The notes under the pieces were generated by a model. It saw only the letters and a list, made by a program, of their open reading frames with translations. It made no database searches and was not told the DNA's origin. The position numbers were made by a program, and so were the translations under genes. From Plectrocnemia conspersa (taxonomy: Eukaryota > Arthropoda > Insecta > Trichoptera > Polycentropodidae), in the NCBI GenBank assembly GCA_009617715.1, contig VTFK01000024.1, forward strand, positions 434,001-498,000: a stretch of DNA of 64,000 nucleotides, in the 5' to 3' direction. Every line of letters starts with the position of its first letter. Within the stretch, counting starts at the first letter, position 1. Positions 1 to 12,010 of this stretch are shown here, piece by piece.

Positions 1-395
1 CATTCACTGCAACATTTTTACATTGCATGTAAATAAATAATATAAAGTATGTAAATGTATATATTACCACATATGGAAAAGTTGAAATCATACTTTTATT
101 ACCACCTGCCAGATAAATTATAATTGATAAAAATATATATCTACTGGTGAAAATGTATTCTGATATGATTTCACTGAAATGATATATTTAAAAAATATTG
201 TTTTTTTAGATTTTCTTTGAGAATTTCTGGTTTAGAATCAGGGACGTCATTTCAGCTTTTTCCAGAGGGGAGCAAAAGTTGGCCAGTCGGTGGTCAATAT
301 TTCGATTTTATTAAAATTCATAGTATTTCATTAAATGATATGCATTTTTCTGGCCAAATTCGAGGGGGAGAATGGCCCTCCCCAGTCATGAAATC
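1..395 (+). mobile_element. Family C transposon, right-hand part, cut by window edge
   Basis: This stretch matches, block by block, the right half of the copies at 12.4-13.0 kb and 16.6-17.1 kb. Shared blocks are the 'attcactg..aacattt..catcgcatg' start, the paired 'ctactggtgaaaatgt' motifs, 'gatttcactgaaatga', then 'cagggacgtcatttcagct' near 242 and the G-rich/C-rich end near 370-390. There is no open reading frame of note, so it looks non-autonomous. The left half would lie outside the window. Confidence 0.7.
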
Positions 396-2055
396 TTGCT
401 ATATGCTAATATGTGAAAAACCTCAGCATAATTTTGGACGCTATATTGTGATGAGCGAACATAAAAACTTAGTTACGTAAAGAATTAAGTTACCGCTTTG
501 CAAATTATACACGTTCTCGGAAGACACTTATAAAAGTACATCAATGATGTTGTTCACTGTCTGTTTCAAATAGAATATAAAACAATGAAATTAATGAGCA
601 GTAACTCCAATTTCAGTTATTTTACGAGTATTCAATTAATGAGACAAAAGATGATGCAAATCCTTACATTTTACCGCTGTTGATTCAAACAATTCTATCG
701 AAGAAGAAATATTATCCTAAAAATCTTATATTGATTTTGTTATCGATGTTTTATCTTCACTTGGAATCTATACACGAATCTCAATAAATCTCCAATAAAA
801 TTTTAAATATTTTTTTTTTAAATCTTACAGAAAAAATAAAAAACACATTAGTTCTAACAACACTTTATTGTCAGTAAATTTTACTAATATGTCACAATTA
901 AAATTTTATATCGTGATAGTTTACAATTTTTTTTAGCGCAGCCGTCGCGCACGATGCTTACATAACGTTGGGTGCCGTACCTAAAGACTATCGAGCCTTC
1001 CCAAAAAAATATTAAAATAAACAACCTCTAGCGTCAACTAACAGCTTACGATACAATAAACTATGTCGTTAATAATTATTAATTGACGGCATTTCGTTGC
1101 AAACTGGGTTTCGGTGCAAAATTGACACAATTGATCAACAAATCAACATCAAAAGCATTATTTTTTGACATTTTGTAAATATGTATATATTATTTTATAT
1201 AATGAAATGCCAAATTACATTCTAGGATATTATAATATATTGTCATCGTAACAGTGCATTCTCATATTAACAATAATTTCATCTCTAGGTAACATGACTA
1301 ACGATTCATTAACATTTTTTATTTTTTAATTTCATATATTCGCATACGCAGAATGCAAAGTTTTACGCGTTAGATAGACGATAGATACATTAGTGATTTT
1401 TACCAACAGTTGACTAGTCGCTAAGTTCCTTAGAATGGAAGATATATAAATTGGCTCAGCAAATACATATCACAATAACAGATTCAGCTCGATATTTATA
1501 TAATAAAATAAATGCAAAAAATATGATGTATAATAGATAAAAAAATATTTCTAAACCGATAATACAATATAGCTACGTGAGCAAAGATATTCTAATAAAT
1601 AATTTATATATTATACTTATCTTTAAAAAAATTTAGATTTATAATTCGAGCTTCATTTTCAACGAATAAAACTAAACTTTTTTGCATAAACTATAATACA
1701 TATATAAGGAACAAAGTATTAAACACATCACAATGTACGACATTATCAAATCGCAATTTTTGTATTACATCAATTATATACCATTCTTTACTTCTTGATA
1801 TTATTTACACCGATCCAATAAATAAATTTAGAAAAAATGCATGTTAAAACAATGTTCATAAATAAACTATATATGCGATATTAGTAGTAGGAAATAATCG
1901 AGATTATTCTTTATTTTAGTTCAACGATAGATAATTGAATATAACAATATTACTAATGATAAGTAAAGGGTATTCGATTTGCGCGAGAATATTCAGAATG
2001 AGTATTTTGCTTTGGAATCATACTTGACGCGAATCAATCGTTCAAATCAAACACA
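396..2055. other. AT-rich 3' flank of Endophilin-B
   Basis: No coding exon is visible. The sequence lies downstream of the Endophilin-B stop codon (minus strand) and probably contains its 3' UTR, with several AATAAA-type signals readable on the minus strand. Which one is used cannot be told from sequence alone. Confidence 0.4.
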
Positions 2056-5000
2056 TTATGATTGAAGAATTTCAAGATATGCTTTAGGTACGCGGCCGCG
2101 CTGCAGCCCCCTTTCGCCAATCATGTAGTCGGAGTCAGGAATCATACATTCCCACACTGATAAGACCTGTAATAAATCCAAACATATTAAAAATATTTAT
2201 TTTTGTTTAACTTTTCATAACCATTTCAGAGATTTTATAACATTTTATGGGAGCAAGAACGTTTGTATAGAACTTAATAGTACTCTTGTTTTATCATGAA
2301 TTTACCATACAGTTTTATAATTTTATTTACAAAATTTCACAGAAACAATTTCAACAATAGTAAATATGTTAAATTGTAAAGGAGATTCTCTTAGTAAAAT
2401 TAAAATACTAAAAACTTTAGTCTTAGTGCAATAAATACGCTTGTACCATAAACGAAGTCAAGTCAAAATGTTAATTTATTAGTTAACATATTAACTTTTG
2501 TATTTACAAATTTTATTATATAAGGTATATTAAATAAATATTCTTTCGAAGCAAAAACTCGAATGATTTACAAAGGTGATAATCCAAAGCGAATACGGTG
2601 GATGTTGTATAACTTTTAATTGTAATTATTTTTTTATTGTGGGGGGGTATGTTGACGCCAGATTCGCAGATTTAAAAAAAAAAAATTCAGTTGAATTACC
2701 TCGTCAATGATCAAACTTAGCTCCGTCGAATCTTTGGCATCGTAATCGAAGAGGACGCGCGCTTTCATCGAACTCGGGGAACCCGGTGGACTGTCCATCG
2801 TATCAGTGGCGCTGACGGCGGTATAAGGCGAGGGGCCCCCCATCCTGATTTACAACATAACACCAACAAACAATTATTTAAACGAGCAAAAAATTGCAAT
2901 ATATCATTATACAAATATATGTAATATATAATAAAAATAACTTTTCAAAACCTTATATTCTAAAGAGTAAAATAAGTATATGTATATAAAAAAAATAATA
3001 GATATTTGAGATTCAACGAAAATATAAATATTCATAAATATCAAAGATTGACTTAAATATCTAAAAAAATTTATAAGAATATAATAGTCAAAACTTTTAA
3101 TTAATCATAATAGTATATGTAGTAGTTGTTTAATGTAAATATAATATAATAAATGTGATAATTTATAATATTAAGTTTTTTAATAATTTAAGAATATTAA
3201 TTAATAATGAATAGATTATAATGCGAAAATAGTTAAAGAGTGTAATGTAATTTATAAAGATTTTGCAAAGAATAGTGTAAGTTAAATTATTAACATAATA
3301 TTGCAATCGAGTGTGACGATTTATCGTCTGGCAAAGGCACGAGTTAGTTGGTGTTATATACAGTTTGTGAGGACCCCTCGGTGTCGAAATCTTCACTATT
3401 GAGCCTGAGCCGAGGTGCATCCACCTCGCTGAATCATAAAAAAAGCTTGTTAAAAATGTTTGTGCTATATATGTGCGTGTGTATAAGTTATGATAAGAGA
3501 ACGTAGATAAGTCGCATTATGAATTTTATACTCTGCATCATATGCATTATTGACCACAGACACTTCATATCCCACCAATATGAATAACTTCGTCCCAAGC
3601 AATACATTGTTAGATTATCCATAGTATACAAATTTATTATACTAGTGGGTTCTTCAAGCGAAATGCAAAACAACCAAAATATAATTTGTAATATTTGTAG
3701 AATACATCCAGGAAAAATTTTTTTTACATGTAAACCATATATTTGACGTACTGCATTTAAAATATGCATTCCTTGAAACAAGGTTCATGTAAAGATAAAC
3801 AATTAGCAAGAATTTTAAAAGGATTACAATGCTTAGATTTAAGTAAAAAGATTCTGACAGTAAAGCTAATACGGCAGGTGGTTTTATGTCTTAGAGAACT
3901 GATGAAATTAAGAGCATAAACTACTTTTTAAAATGCGACAATGCGACCAATCTCCACCCTCCATTTATAGAAGTATGATGTGATACTTACGCTACAAGAT
4001 CCTTCTGCAGATCCTGCATGATCTTATGGCACTGGGCGTAGTGTCTAACTTGAGTGGCGACAAACTCGTGCAAGTGACGGAGGTGAGCCGCTCCCGAGCT
4101 AGCGACGCCTTCCAAAAGCAGCTTAGTAATCTCGGCTTGTCTGTCAAATTCGGACTGCGCCACTCTCAAATCGCGCTCTGCCTACATTTAAAAAAAACGA
4201 TCAATCCAACATATCCAATTATGTATTAAACATATTGCAGTGTTTCCCAGAATCACATTACTGTTTTTGATACATCGATAGCAATTCTGAAATACTCTTA
4301 TTAAATACCACATAACCGATTGATTACCTGCTCTAACATCAACTCTGGTGTGATACCGTCCTTCTTTTATGAGCGTGATAAAAACATTGATTAATGTAGC
4401 TTTTCAATTATCATCTATTCTTATCGTAGTGTAAAGATTTGATAGTTTGATGCACTTACCGATTGTTGGCCGATCATGCTGCGAGCCTTTCTCACTCTGT
4501 TTTTACAAGCGTCGAGGTCCAATCTAGTAAAAATTAAGAAATTTAATTAAGTTATAATATATTTTTTTAAATTTAGAACTACCTTTTGCCTTCGAGAATT
4601 ACTCTCTCTTTAAGAACGGTCTTCATTTCTCCGTCCAGGAATTTTCTTAATGGTTGTATATAACAAATTCCAGCCGAACCGATCATATCTCGCTCGCATT
4701 GTCCGAGTTTCTGTTGACTTGCGCCGACTTTGGTCAGAGCGCTTCCGTACGGAGTGTTGGGTCCAAACTCGTTTCCGGCCTAAGATCACAATCGGTTAAT
4801 GCACATATTTCAAAACAACGCATAATTGCATCTCATGTACCTCGATCATGTCCAAGCCTAAATATTCCAGATTGCTCAGACGGTTGGGCTTCTTCTTCTC
4901 TATCTTTTCGAATATGAAGTCCTCGACTCGGTTGCCGGGGTTCGGCGTCAACACTGACTCTGTATTTTTTACCAGCTTCTCCGTCCATTGTTTCGTTACG

Positions 5001-6504
5001 TCGGAGCGTTCGGCTAAACTCTCGAACTGCGCATCTAGCTCGGTTTTCTCCGATGTTCCCAGCTTCTCTTCCGTTAGCTGATTACAAAAATAAAATAGTT
5101 GGAATCATTCTAAAAATAAAAAAGATAAATATTTCCGTTTTCATATCTGAATATGGAAATTTATATTATTTTTTGAACCATATTTGATAAAAGTATTTAA
5201 CTCTATATATAGTAGCATTAAGCATCCATATCTTGACTGAGATAAATAATAGGAAAAAGTGATTGTATGGAATTAGTACACATTTTAAGCTGTATTGAGG
5301 ACTTCAACTGTTACAATTAAAATAAACGCATATAAAAAACTAAACTAATGAGAATAAAGTCTTTGTCTTGAGCATGACAATGCCAGTCTTTCTTAACCGT
5401 GCGTTTCAATTAGTACAATGACATTGTTCAATGGTGACTAACGGCTATAGAAAAATTGACTTCACTAATCAATGTTTAAGGTTAAGCCTCTGGAAGATTC
5501 TCGTAAACGTTCAATGCTTACATTTTCGAATGTCTACTGGCAATTTCTAATTCTGTGGGTTTTGGTACAATGCATTTTATTAAAAAAGTAAATTCTTTCG
5601 AGGATTGATTCATAAAGTGCCTTTGTTTAAATGGCAATTTCTAAAGTGGAATTATGTAGAATGTTCTACAAATGTTTAAACAGTATATAACAAAAAGTGA
5701 AATTTAAAAATGAATAAAAAAGAACCAAAATTAAGACACAATTAACATATTGATGCCAGGCGCTCTAGACACACATGTTCACGCAAGGACGGTGCTAATT
5801 CAGAATTTTTTGAAAAAAAAAACGTTCAAAAATAATCATAACTTCTTATCCAGTCCATATTTAAACACAAAATTTGAAGATGTCAATCAATACCTAATTT
5901 TATAACCTAATTAGCTCTAATTTTACAAAAATAATATATTTTCAAATAGCAATTCAGTGGTATTAAATAATTTGCACTGTATTTGATTTAAATATATACA
6001 GAACAGACACAATATTTATTATATGTCATGTTCTTAAGTTGAATCATCGTAACTCAAGGACTACCTCAAAAAAAAAAATAAGACAGTTTCATTTAAAATA
6101 AAATAAAAAGTCTTATTCCAAACCGACAAGATTCGAATTTGTAAAATAATTGGTTTTCAAACCGATTTCTGGGGTAGCACTATAAATTGGCAGACGTCCA
6201 ATTCACAAATTGAATGTTTTTTTGTGTTGTACACATAATGCGGATCTTAGCAACTAGAAGTTTAAACCAATTATCCGGTATATTTGTAGATTGTCATCAA
6301 ATATGTCACATATAATATAATAGAAATGAAATAAAACAATATGTGACAGTAGTAATAAGCGACGGCTAAAGTACACAAAGTTGCGCAAACAAACGAATAC
6401 TGTCCAAAGACACGTAACGAAGTATACGAAGAGGGATTTACCTGCACCACTCGGCTGAGGCAACTTCCGGCCTCTTTCACCAGCTTCTTGACGTTGAACT
6501 CCAT
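2056..6504 (-). CDS. EndoB: Endophilin-B (SH3GLB/EndoB), complete, 8 coding exons
   Basis: Membrane-curving BAR-SH3 adaptor acting at endomembranes (mitochondria, Golgi, autophagosomes). Coding exons, 5' to 3': 6504-6442, 5077-4841, 4779-4583, 4523-4460, 4363-4328, 4181-3991, 2844-2700, 2166-2056; all have GT-AG borders and the sum is 1044 nt (347 aa). The N-terminus MEFNVKKLVKEAG is the family amphipathic helix. The BAR domain follows (LTEEKLGTSEKTELDAQF, AGNEFGPNTPYGSALTKVG, AQSEFDRQAEITKLLLEG). After a short linker comes an SH3 domain (KARVLFDYDAKDSTELSL .. IPDSDYMIGERGLQRGRVP). Exon 5 is only 36 nt and encodes KDGITPELMLEQ. A cassette exon between exons 6 and 7 is listed separately. The start codon is the only ATG that gives the conserved N-terminus. 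Confidence 0.95.
3375..3428 (-). CDS. EndoB: Candidate 54-nt cassette exon of Endophilin-B
   Basis: It lies between exons 6 and 7, in the linker before the SH3 domain. It has an acceptor (ATTCAG before 3428) and a weak donor (GTCCTC after 3375). Its 18 codons (EVDAPRLRLNSEDFDTEG) keep the frame exactly: exon 6 ends with two extra bases, this exon keeps that phase, and exon 7 starts with one base. The acidic, GC-richer content contrasts with the surrounding AT-rich intron. Vertebrate SH3GLB genes also have alternative exons, though I cannot tie this one to a specific isoform. Confidence 0.55.
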
Positions 6505-6800
6505 GTCGAGGCGGCGGTATCGACCCGAGACGGCTGTAAAGGGACCGCAAACGGCGATCTAGTCCGGCTGGGCGGCGGTGGGCGGCCTGTCCCTCTCGTT
6601 ACGCTAGACGCCGAACATTTCAGCCGAATCGCAACTCAGACGTTGTCTCTCTCGTTTCACCGTCGGCTTCGATCGAAGACCGCAATACACAAATAGTAAC
6701 CGCACTATCCGTCGCACATCACTAGCGCTGCGATGACAGCTGTGGTGCCGAGAGCCTTTTCGCCGGTCCGCGGTAATTTTCCGACTGGGGGTTATATCGA
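6505..6800 (-). promoter_or_regulatory. CpG-rich promoter and 5' UTR of Endophilin-B
   Basis: About 300 bases directly upstream of the Endophilin-B start codon are strikingly GC- and CpG-rich (blocks such as ggcggcggtgggcggcc) in an otherwise AT-rich region, and have no coding frame. This is the pattern expected for a housekeeping-type promoter plus 5' UTR. The transcription start cannot be placed exactly. Confidence 0.55.
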
Positions 6801-6835
6801 ACAGATTTCTACTATTTTATTTTATATATGAAATA

Positions 6836-7015
6836 CCTAAATTAACTTTATTTTGTCTACTAGGCGCCGACACGATTTTATTGCTTTTGACGACGATTTT
6901 TGACTTCTGAGAAAGGATAATTGTTTTTGTGTTATCCTATTGACCAAAATTCGATTTGAATATACATTGACTGATAATCTCATATCAGCAGCTTGTAATA
7001 ATATCGGTAAAGATA
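6836..7015 (+). repeat. Family C palindrome arm fragment
   Basis: The block from 'ggcgccgacacgattttattgctttt' through 'tgacttctgagaa..ggataattgttttt..cctattgaccaaaattcg' and on to 'taatatcggtaaagata' matches the right arm and downstream part of the copies at 12.1 kb and 16.23-16.36 kb. The left arm is missing. Confidence 0.65.
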
Positions 7016-7019
7016 CCTA

Positions 7020-7150
7020 CCTGTTGAAGTCCACCATAAGAATCTTTCTACCCTCCGCTGCCGTCACGTCAATGTTAGGTATCAGAGTGCCGCCAAGTTT
7101 TGGAGATATTAAAATAAATACATACATAAGTAGGCCCCCACATCATTATT
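7020..7150 (+). repeat. Family A repeat, 3' part
   Basis: It shares 'gtccaccata..gaatc..ctttc', 'cgccgtcacgtcaatgtta', 'gtgccgccaagttttgg' and 'taggcccccacatcat' with the copies near 27.9 kb and 44.15 kb. It directly abuts the family C fragment. Non-coding. Confidence 0.6.
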
Positions 7151-7801
7151 TGATATTTTTATAGGCAAGATTAAATTGTAAATTTACGCTTATATTTAGT
7201 GAACATATAAATAACACAGTTAAAGTTTTTAATTAGAATATGGGTTACCGAAAATTGTTGTTATATTTTGAATGAAATGTTAAGTCAAACTCAACAAACC
7301 AACACGGGAAAAAGTCGATTTCAGAAGAGATTCCTAAAGGTTTATAAAATAACAATTATTCTTGAATTACTGTTGTAATGTACAACCTTAACGATGGTTA
7401 TTATGCCAATGCGTTTGATTGGTAATTTTTATTATATAATAATAATAGCATTCACATAACTTTGAAGGCAAAATAAAAAGCAAAAATAGAGTTTTTTGGT
7501 TACAATAATATATTTTCTAGACTTTGGTATTAATTACAAAAATAATAACATTCATAGCTCCATCACAATATAGTTCAGATCAATAAACATATTATTCGAA
7601 TCAATCATATTGAGTAAAATAACATTCACAACCTCAATCGTAATACATCGTACATTTTGACCATCGCAAAAGACGCTTATAAAAAAACGTTAAAAATAAA
7701 ATTTGTACATCTACACAGTATTACGCACAGCTCGAATTTAAGCAACATAATATTTTACGACAATGAGGTAATGGATAAATATTTGATTAATACTTGATTA
7801 A

Positions 7802-9263
7802 TTATAGATAGATTTTCAATCCTTCTATGAAACTTCCGCACGGCATGTTGTTCTCAAAGTTGTCGTTGAACATGAACAGGTTATCGGTGCTCAACGCTGG
7901 ACGATAACATAAAGCGTACTTAAACGGCGAGTTATTCAGCTCCGGCCACGTAAACGAAATCGTATACCACTCCAGCTCTTTCATCAAGTAAGGTTTAGGA
8001 AGCTGCACGTAAGTGCTCGAGTTGTAGCACAATCTAGAAATGAAATGAGTCGACGTTTGTTCGAGATACTTGTAAGTGCCGTAAACTTCTAGCTTGATAT
8101 TTTCATTGTAATAACCCTTGGTTTCGTTATAGAGGACCATTTCGGCCGACTGACGAGTCGGAATCGAAAAGCTGTTGACGAGAATCGTTTTATCGCATCG
8201 AATTGTAACTTTAATGTTTTGAAAGCCGTTTAATTATCAACGGACTAGCGCTCCTTATTTGCGGTCTGCAGCACAGTATCCAATTGATCTTAGCCTGACT
8301 TCTACCGGTCTCGATCATATTAATTGCAGGTTTATAATTCTCTTCGGTGATTCCGTTCATATTGTTATCCAAGTCGTCGAATATTTCATCGCTGACTAAA
8401 TACGACTTTACGTCAAACGTTATTTTCTCTTCCTTTTCACTTTTTTTATCGTCCGTCTCGTTTGACTTATTGTCGGTGATTGGATTATTTGAAATCACAT
8501 TGATCTTAACATACTCCTTTTCGGCTTTGGTCAAAATATTGAGATTACTCAACCAATCTAAATCGTCCACAGTCAACGCGAGAAACCTCAATTGCAAAAA
8601 ATTACCGGTTTCATTTAACATTGTTCGCTTATTATTATCAGTCGGGGGCAGTCGTCGTTCCAAGCATTCGTTATGAGCCCAGTGTATGGCAAACTTAATC
8701 AAATCCCTTTCGCTAATATTAATGGCCTCTTGCTGCAAGATCTTCATCAGCGATGCGCCTGTTATGTGAGGCGTCTTTTTAGTCAATATAAATTCGGCAT
8801 GATTCGAAATGAGCTTTAAACAATGCAGCATCAGCGATTCCTCTTGAATCCATTCCGCAAATGGTAATATAGTCAATATGTTCTGAACGTGCAACTGCTC
8901 CGATATGTACTTGACGCAAGTCTCTGTGAGAGACGGTAGCATGTATTTCTTAGCAGCATACATCAGCTCGCATGCTGTCTTCAAAGAGTCAATATCAACC
9001 TTGTCCTTGTATATGAAGTCTATCATCAGCTGGAACACGTCCGGTTCGATGTCAGCGATTGAAATCTCATTAAGCTCGGGTAGGGCTCCATAGAGCATCA
9101 CTTTGAAGACAGGGCTGCTTATGGCGAGTATCAGTTTGTGAGCCTTTATGGTCTTCGCGCCAACTTGGAATGTCACGTCGCTCCATTCGAAAGATTCTAG
9201 CAATTTGCTAACTCTGTCGTAAAGAGATTCTTGCCCAACATTTGGCATGCACACTGCGCTCAT
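7802..9263 (-). CDS. BTB-BACK-PHR domain protein, interrupted by a frameshift
   Basis: The product resembles the BTBD1/2/3/6 group of Cullin-3 substrate adaptors (function inferred from family). The first frame (350 codons, stop near 8211) has a BTB fold at about residues 15-125 (WSDVTFQVGAKTIKAHKLIL, FIYKDKVDIDSLKTACELM), a BACK domain at about 130-245 (ISERDLIKFAIHWAHNECLE) and a Lys/Glu-rich linker. The PHR-type C-terminal region continues in a second frame from about 8230 down to the stop at 7802 (IRCDKTILVNSFSIPTRQSA .. SFIEGLKIYL). The switch falls at a TTT run at 8229-8231, so one extra A on the coding strand explains it. The body has no other intron. The ATG sits right after a TTTTCAG acceptor, so a 5' UTR exon lies upstream. 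Either an assembly error or a decaying paralogue is possible. Confidence 0.85.
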
Positions 9264-9395
9264 CTGAAAATAAAATAAAAAAATATAAATATTAGTAGGA
9301 ATATAAAAAAATTACATTCAAAATTAAATATGATTATTGATGGTGGTTATAAATAGTTTGTATTATATTTCTATTTATATATATATATATTTACT

Positions 9396-9590
9396 GTGGC
9401 CAAATAAACTGACTGATGGCGTAGGGCAAGACATTTTTTGGTGGACCTCGATGGGAAGACGACAACCGACTGAGCCTCGTGCGCCGATCTCTTTATAATT
9501 TAACATGCAACTAAACTCTAATTTTAACGTACAATAAATCTGTGTAAAATTGCCACCCGTCATCATCCGTCCGCAAACTAATATATATAA
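9396..9590 (-). repeat. Family A repeat, reverse orientation
   Basis: Read on the minus strand it contains 'gcggacggatgatgacgggt', 'ggcaattttacacagattta', and 'gtcttcccatcgaggtccac', matching in order the forward copy at 44.0-44.2 kb. It is followed by the C-rich stretch at 9710-9730 and AT-rich DNA without recognisable genes. Confidence 0.55.
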
Positions 9591-10031
9591 CATTGACTGA
9601 TTTAAATACAATTTTGCATAGTTAATCTTTAAGACCCTGTTTAAAACTACTCCATTTCCTTTCATATATTTTTGATCTGTTCCTTTAGGTTCAAAATTTT
9701 AATCATTTCCCCTCCCCCCACACACCCAATAATGAAAATCTTCCCCTCTCACTGCCTGGACCAGATTTTTCAATCATAAGAGTCCCTAATTTTGGTACTT
9801 CTCTCCACTGCGTTTCCCGAGCTGTTAAAACGCAAACCTAACCTAAGCAAATTGCGCATGTACACAGCAGAGTGGGGAGTAACAACTGGTGGTTTTTGAG
9901 CGTTGCATTATTGGTGTTGTTGTGTATATGTTAAAGTGAATGCGTTTTTTTAGTGAAGTTACATTTTCACTATTTTATATCCGAATATATTTTTATTAAG
10001 CAAAAAAATAATACTGATAAGCATTAATAAA

Positions 10032-10175
10032 ATTATATGCTGCTCTAAAATGTATATAAAACTCAATTTGACAGTTGCGAAACGTCCATTTATTGTTCTA
10101 ACCCAAAACCCAAGCCTAAACTATGCGAATTAACCAAACCCAACTTGAATATCATAATCAAAGTTCTAATGTTCC
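10032..10175 (-). repeat. Family C fragment, reverse orientation
   Basis: 'atatgctgctctaaaatgta', 'cagttgcgaaacgtccattt' and the following 'caaacccaac..ttgaat..aaagttctaatg' match the reverse copy at 55.68-55.77 kb and the complement of 16.50-16.62 kb. Only this middle block is present. Confidence 0.55.
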
Positions 10176-11122
10176 TGAAAGCTATAAGAATAACATAATA
10201 AAAGAGAAAGAAAGGCAAACTCAACACGCAACGCGTGATATCCAATACTCCCACCACTCAATAACCCGACCTTGACGGTACCCGTGCGTTTATTTGGCCC
10301 TTAATCTCAACACTCCACGAAATTGGAAGTCGTTTCTTTCAAAACAGATTTGTCGAGTTGGCCCCTAATATTATTAACTCTCTAAAATCATTTTTCACAT
10401 CCATTATCAATATATTACAACGTAAACATCAAATTACTACACTCGAAGCACTTAATAACAAAAATAGCCTCTCTCGTTTTATAAGCATTATTTATTTATT
10501 CAACTAACGACGTCAAACTCACCAAATTGTGCAAATGGTTGGAAAAAAACATCGTTTGAACCGTGACATTGGCGTGTGACGACTTATTCGCAAATAGCAT
10601 ATCGATTGCTTCGAGCTCCAAGCAGTGTTTTACTTTGAATATATGTACCTACTATACGTAAATGTATATTGAATCTATTCAACCCGAAGTATTCAAATTC
10701 AAGCTATAGATTATCAGATTTTTTATAATGAAAGGTCCCACATATGAATATGCATGAAAACGTATATTTTCAATTACTATTTATCTACATTCTACACAAT
10801 TATACAAGTTGTCCAATTAGCGATTTCTGATTTAATCCACTATACTTTAGTATGCTATTTCAAATTAATACACTTGCAAGATAACTTCATAGGTGAAACT
10901 TTTTTATAATAGTTTTTTCACGAATGAGTCAATGATAAACTAGTTCGTTTGTTCATTATTTATTTTGTGTATAATAAAAGTGATCAATTCATGAACAAAC
11001 GGAATGTACACTTAGACCGTAGCATATACATAACCATGTATATACGGGTTGATCCAATTCGAGTTTTATATGTTGGTAGCCCTGTAAATCAGACAGCTGT
11101 CAATAATCACGCATGTTCGAAG
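10176..11122. other. Non-coding stretch, nothing recognised
   Basis: AT-rich sequence between repeats. No exon with convincing splice sites or family similarity was seen on either strand. Confidence 0.35.
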
Positions 11123-12010
11123 TGTCAAATGTTAGGATTAAAATTGTTCTACAGAAATAACAATTCTGTACGAACTGGGTATCGAAGTTTACGGAAAAAT
11201 TATGGGCAATTTCATCGTCTTACTGAGCAAACAATGCAAAACGTAGTGAAAAAAAATAGACTGGAAGCGTTGTTGATAGGGTAAGTCATATCCATCATCG
11301 TTGCGCCTGTATAGCCAAAAATATTGCTGAAAATGTGGCCGAATACCCGGAATTGTCGATTCGTCGGGGTTTGCAGCTTTTGGGCTTTTCTTATGGCTCC
11401 CTTTGGCGTATTTTGCATCTGGACTTGCACCTACACCCGTATAAAATTCAAATAGCACAATAAATAAGGCCCAGAGACCATGGATAGCGAAGAATTTGCA
11501 CAGATTACGTGTTAGAGCAGCAGGAAGTTGTTGCTGATTGTACAAAAAAAAACTTCTTCTCTGATGAGACACATTTCCACACATTAATAAGCAAAATTGA
11601 CGCAAATGGGACGAGATTTTTCTTGTGAATCACAAGAGATTATTACATGCTCAGAAGGTGACTGTTTGGTGCGCATTGTGGTCAGGCGGCGTCATTGGAC
11701 CTTACTTTTTTGAAACCGATGAAGGTCGGACGGCAACAGTCAATGGTGAATGTTATAGGCATATGATAACCGATTATTTTCAGCACGAAATCTAAGATAT
11801 TGATGTGGAAGAAATGTGGTTCCAACAAGACGGCGCAACTTGTGCAACGTTTGTTGCACCATGTGTGCGACTGTTTTCCGTGAACAGTTCCCAGGTCGCA
11901 TTATTGCACGTTTAGGCCGCCAAGATCATGCAATTTAACGCAGTTGAGTTTTTGTGGGGTTACGCTAAGAATCATGTCTACGCAGACAAACCCAAAACGT
12001 TGGAGTGAAT
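11123..12010 (+). pseudogene. Decayed Tc1/mariner (IS630)-type transposase
   Basis: Forward-strand translation, with several frameshifts and stops, gives the recognisable order of an insect IS630/Tc1/mariner transposase. An N-terminal helix-turn-helix part (SVRTGYRSLRKNYGQFHRL) comes first, then a second HTH piece (LHLHPYKIQI). The DDE core follows: NFFSDETHFH holds the first Asp, VIGPYFFETDEGRTATVNG the next conserved strand, MWFQQDGAT the second Asp, and FLWGYAKNHVYADKPKTLE the C-terminal end. The third acidic position is degraded. It cannot encode an active enzyme. A second fragment of the same family lies at 34.47 kb. It ends immediately where a family C copy begins. Confidence 0.85.

Noticed and set aside
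11189..11605. Open minus-strand frames of 138 and 72 codons
   Set aside because: They are antisense to the decayed transposase, whose motifs are readable on the plus strand.
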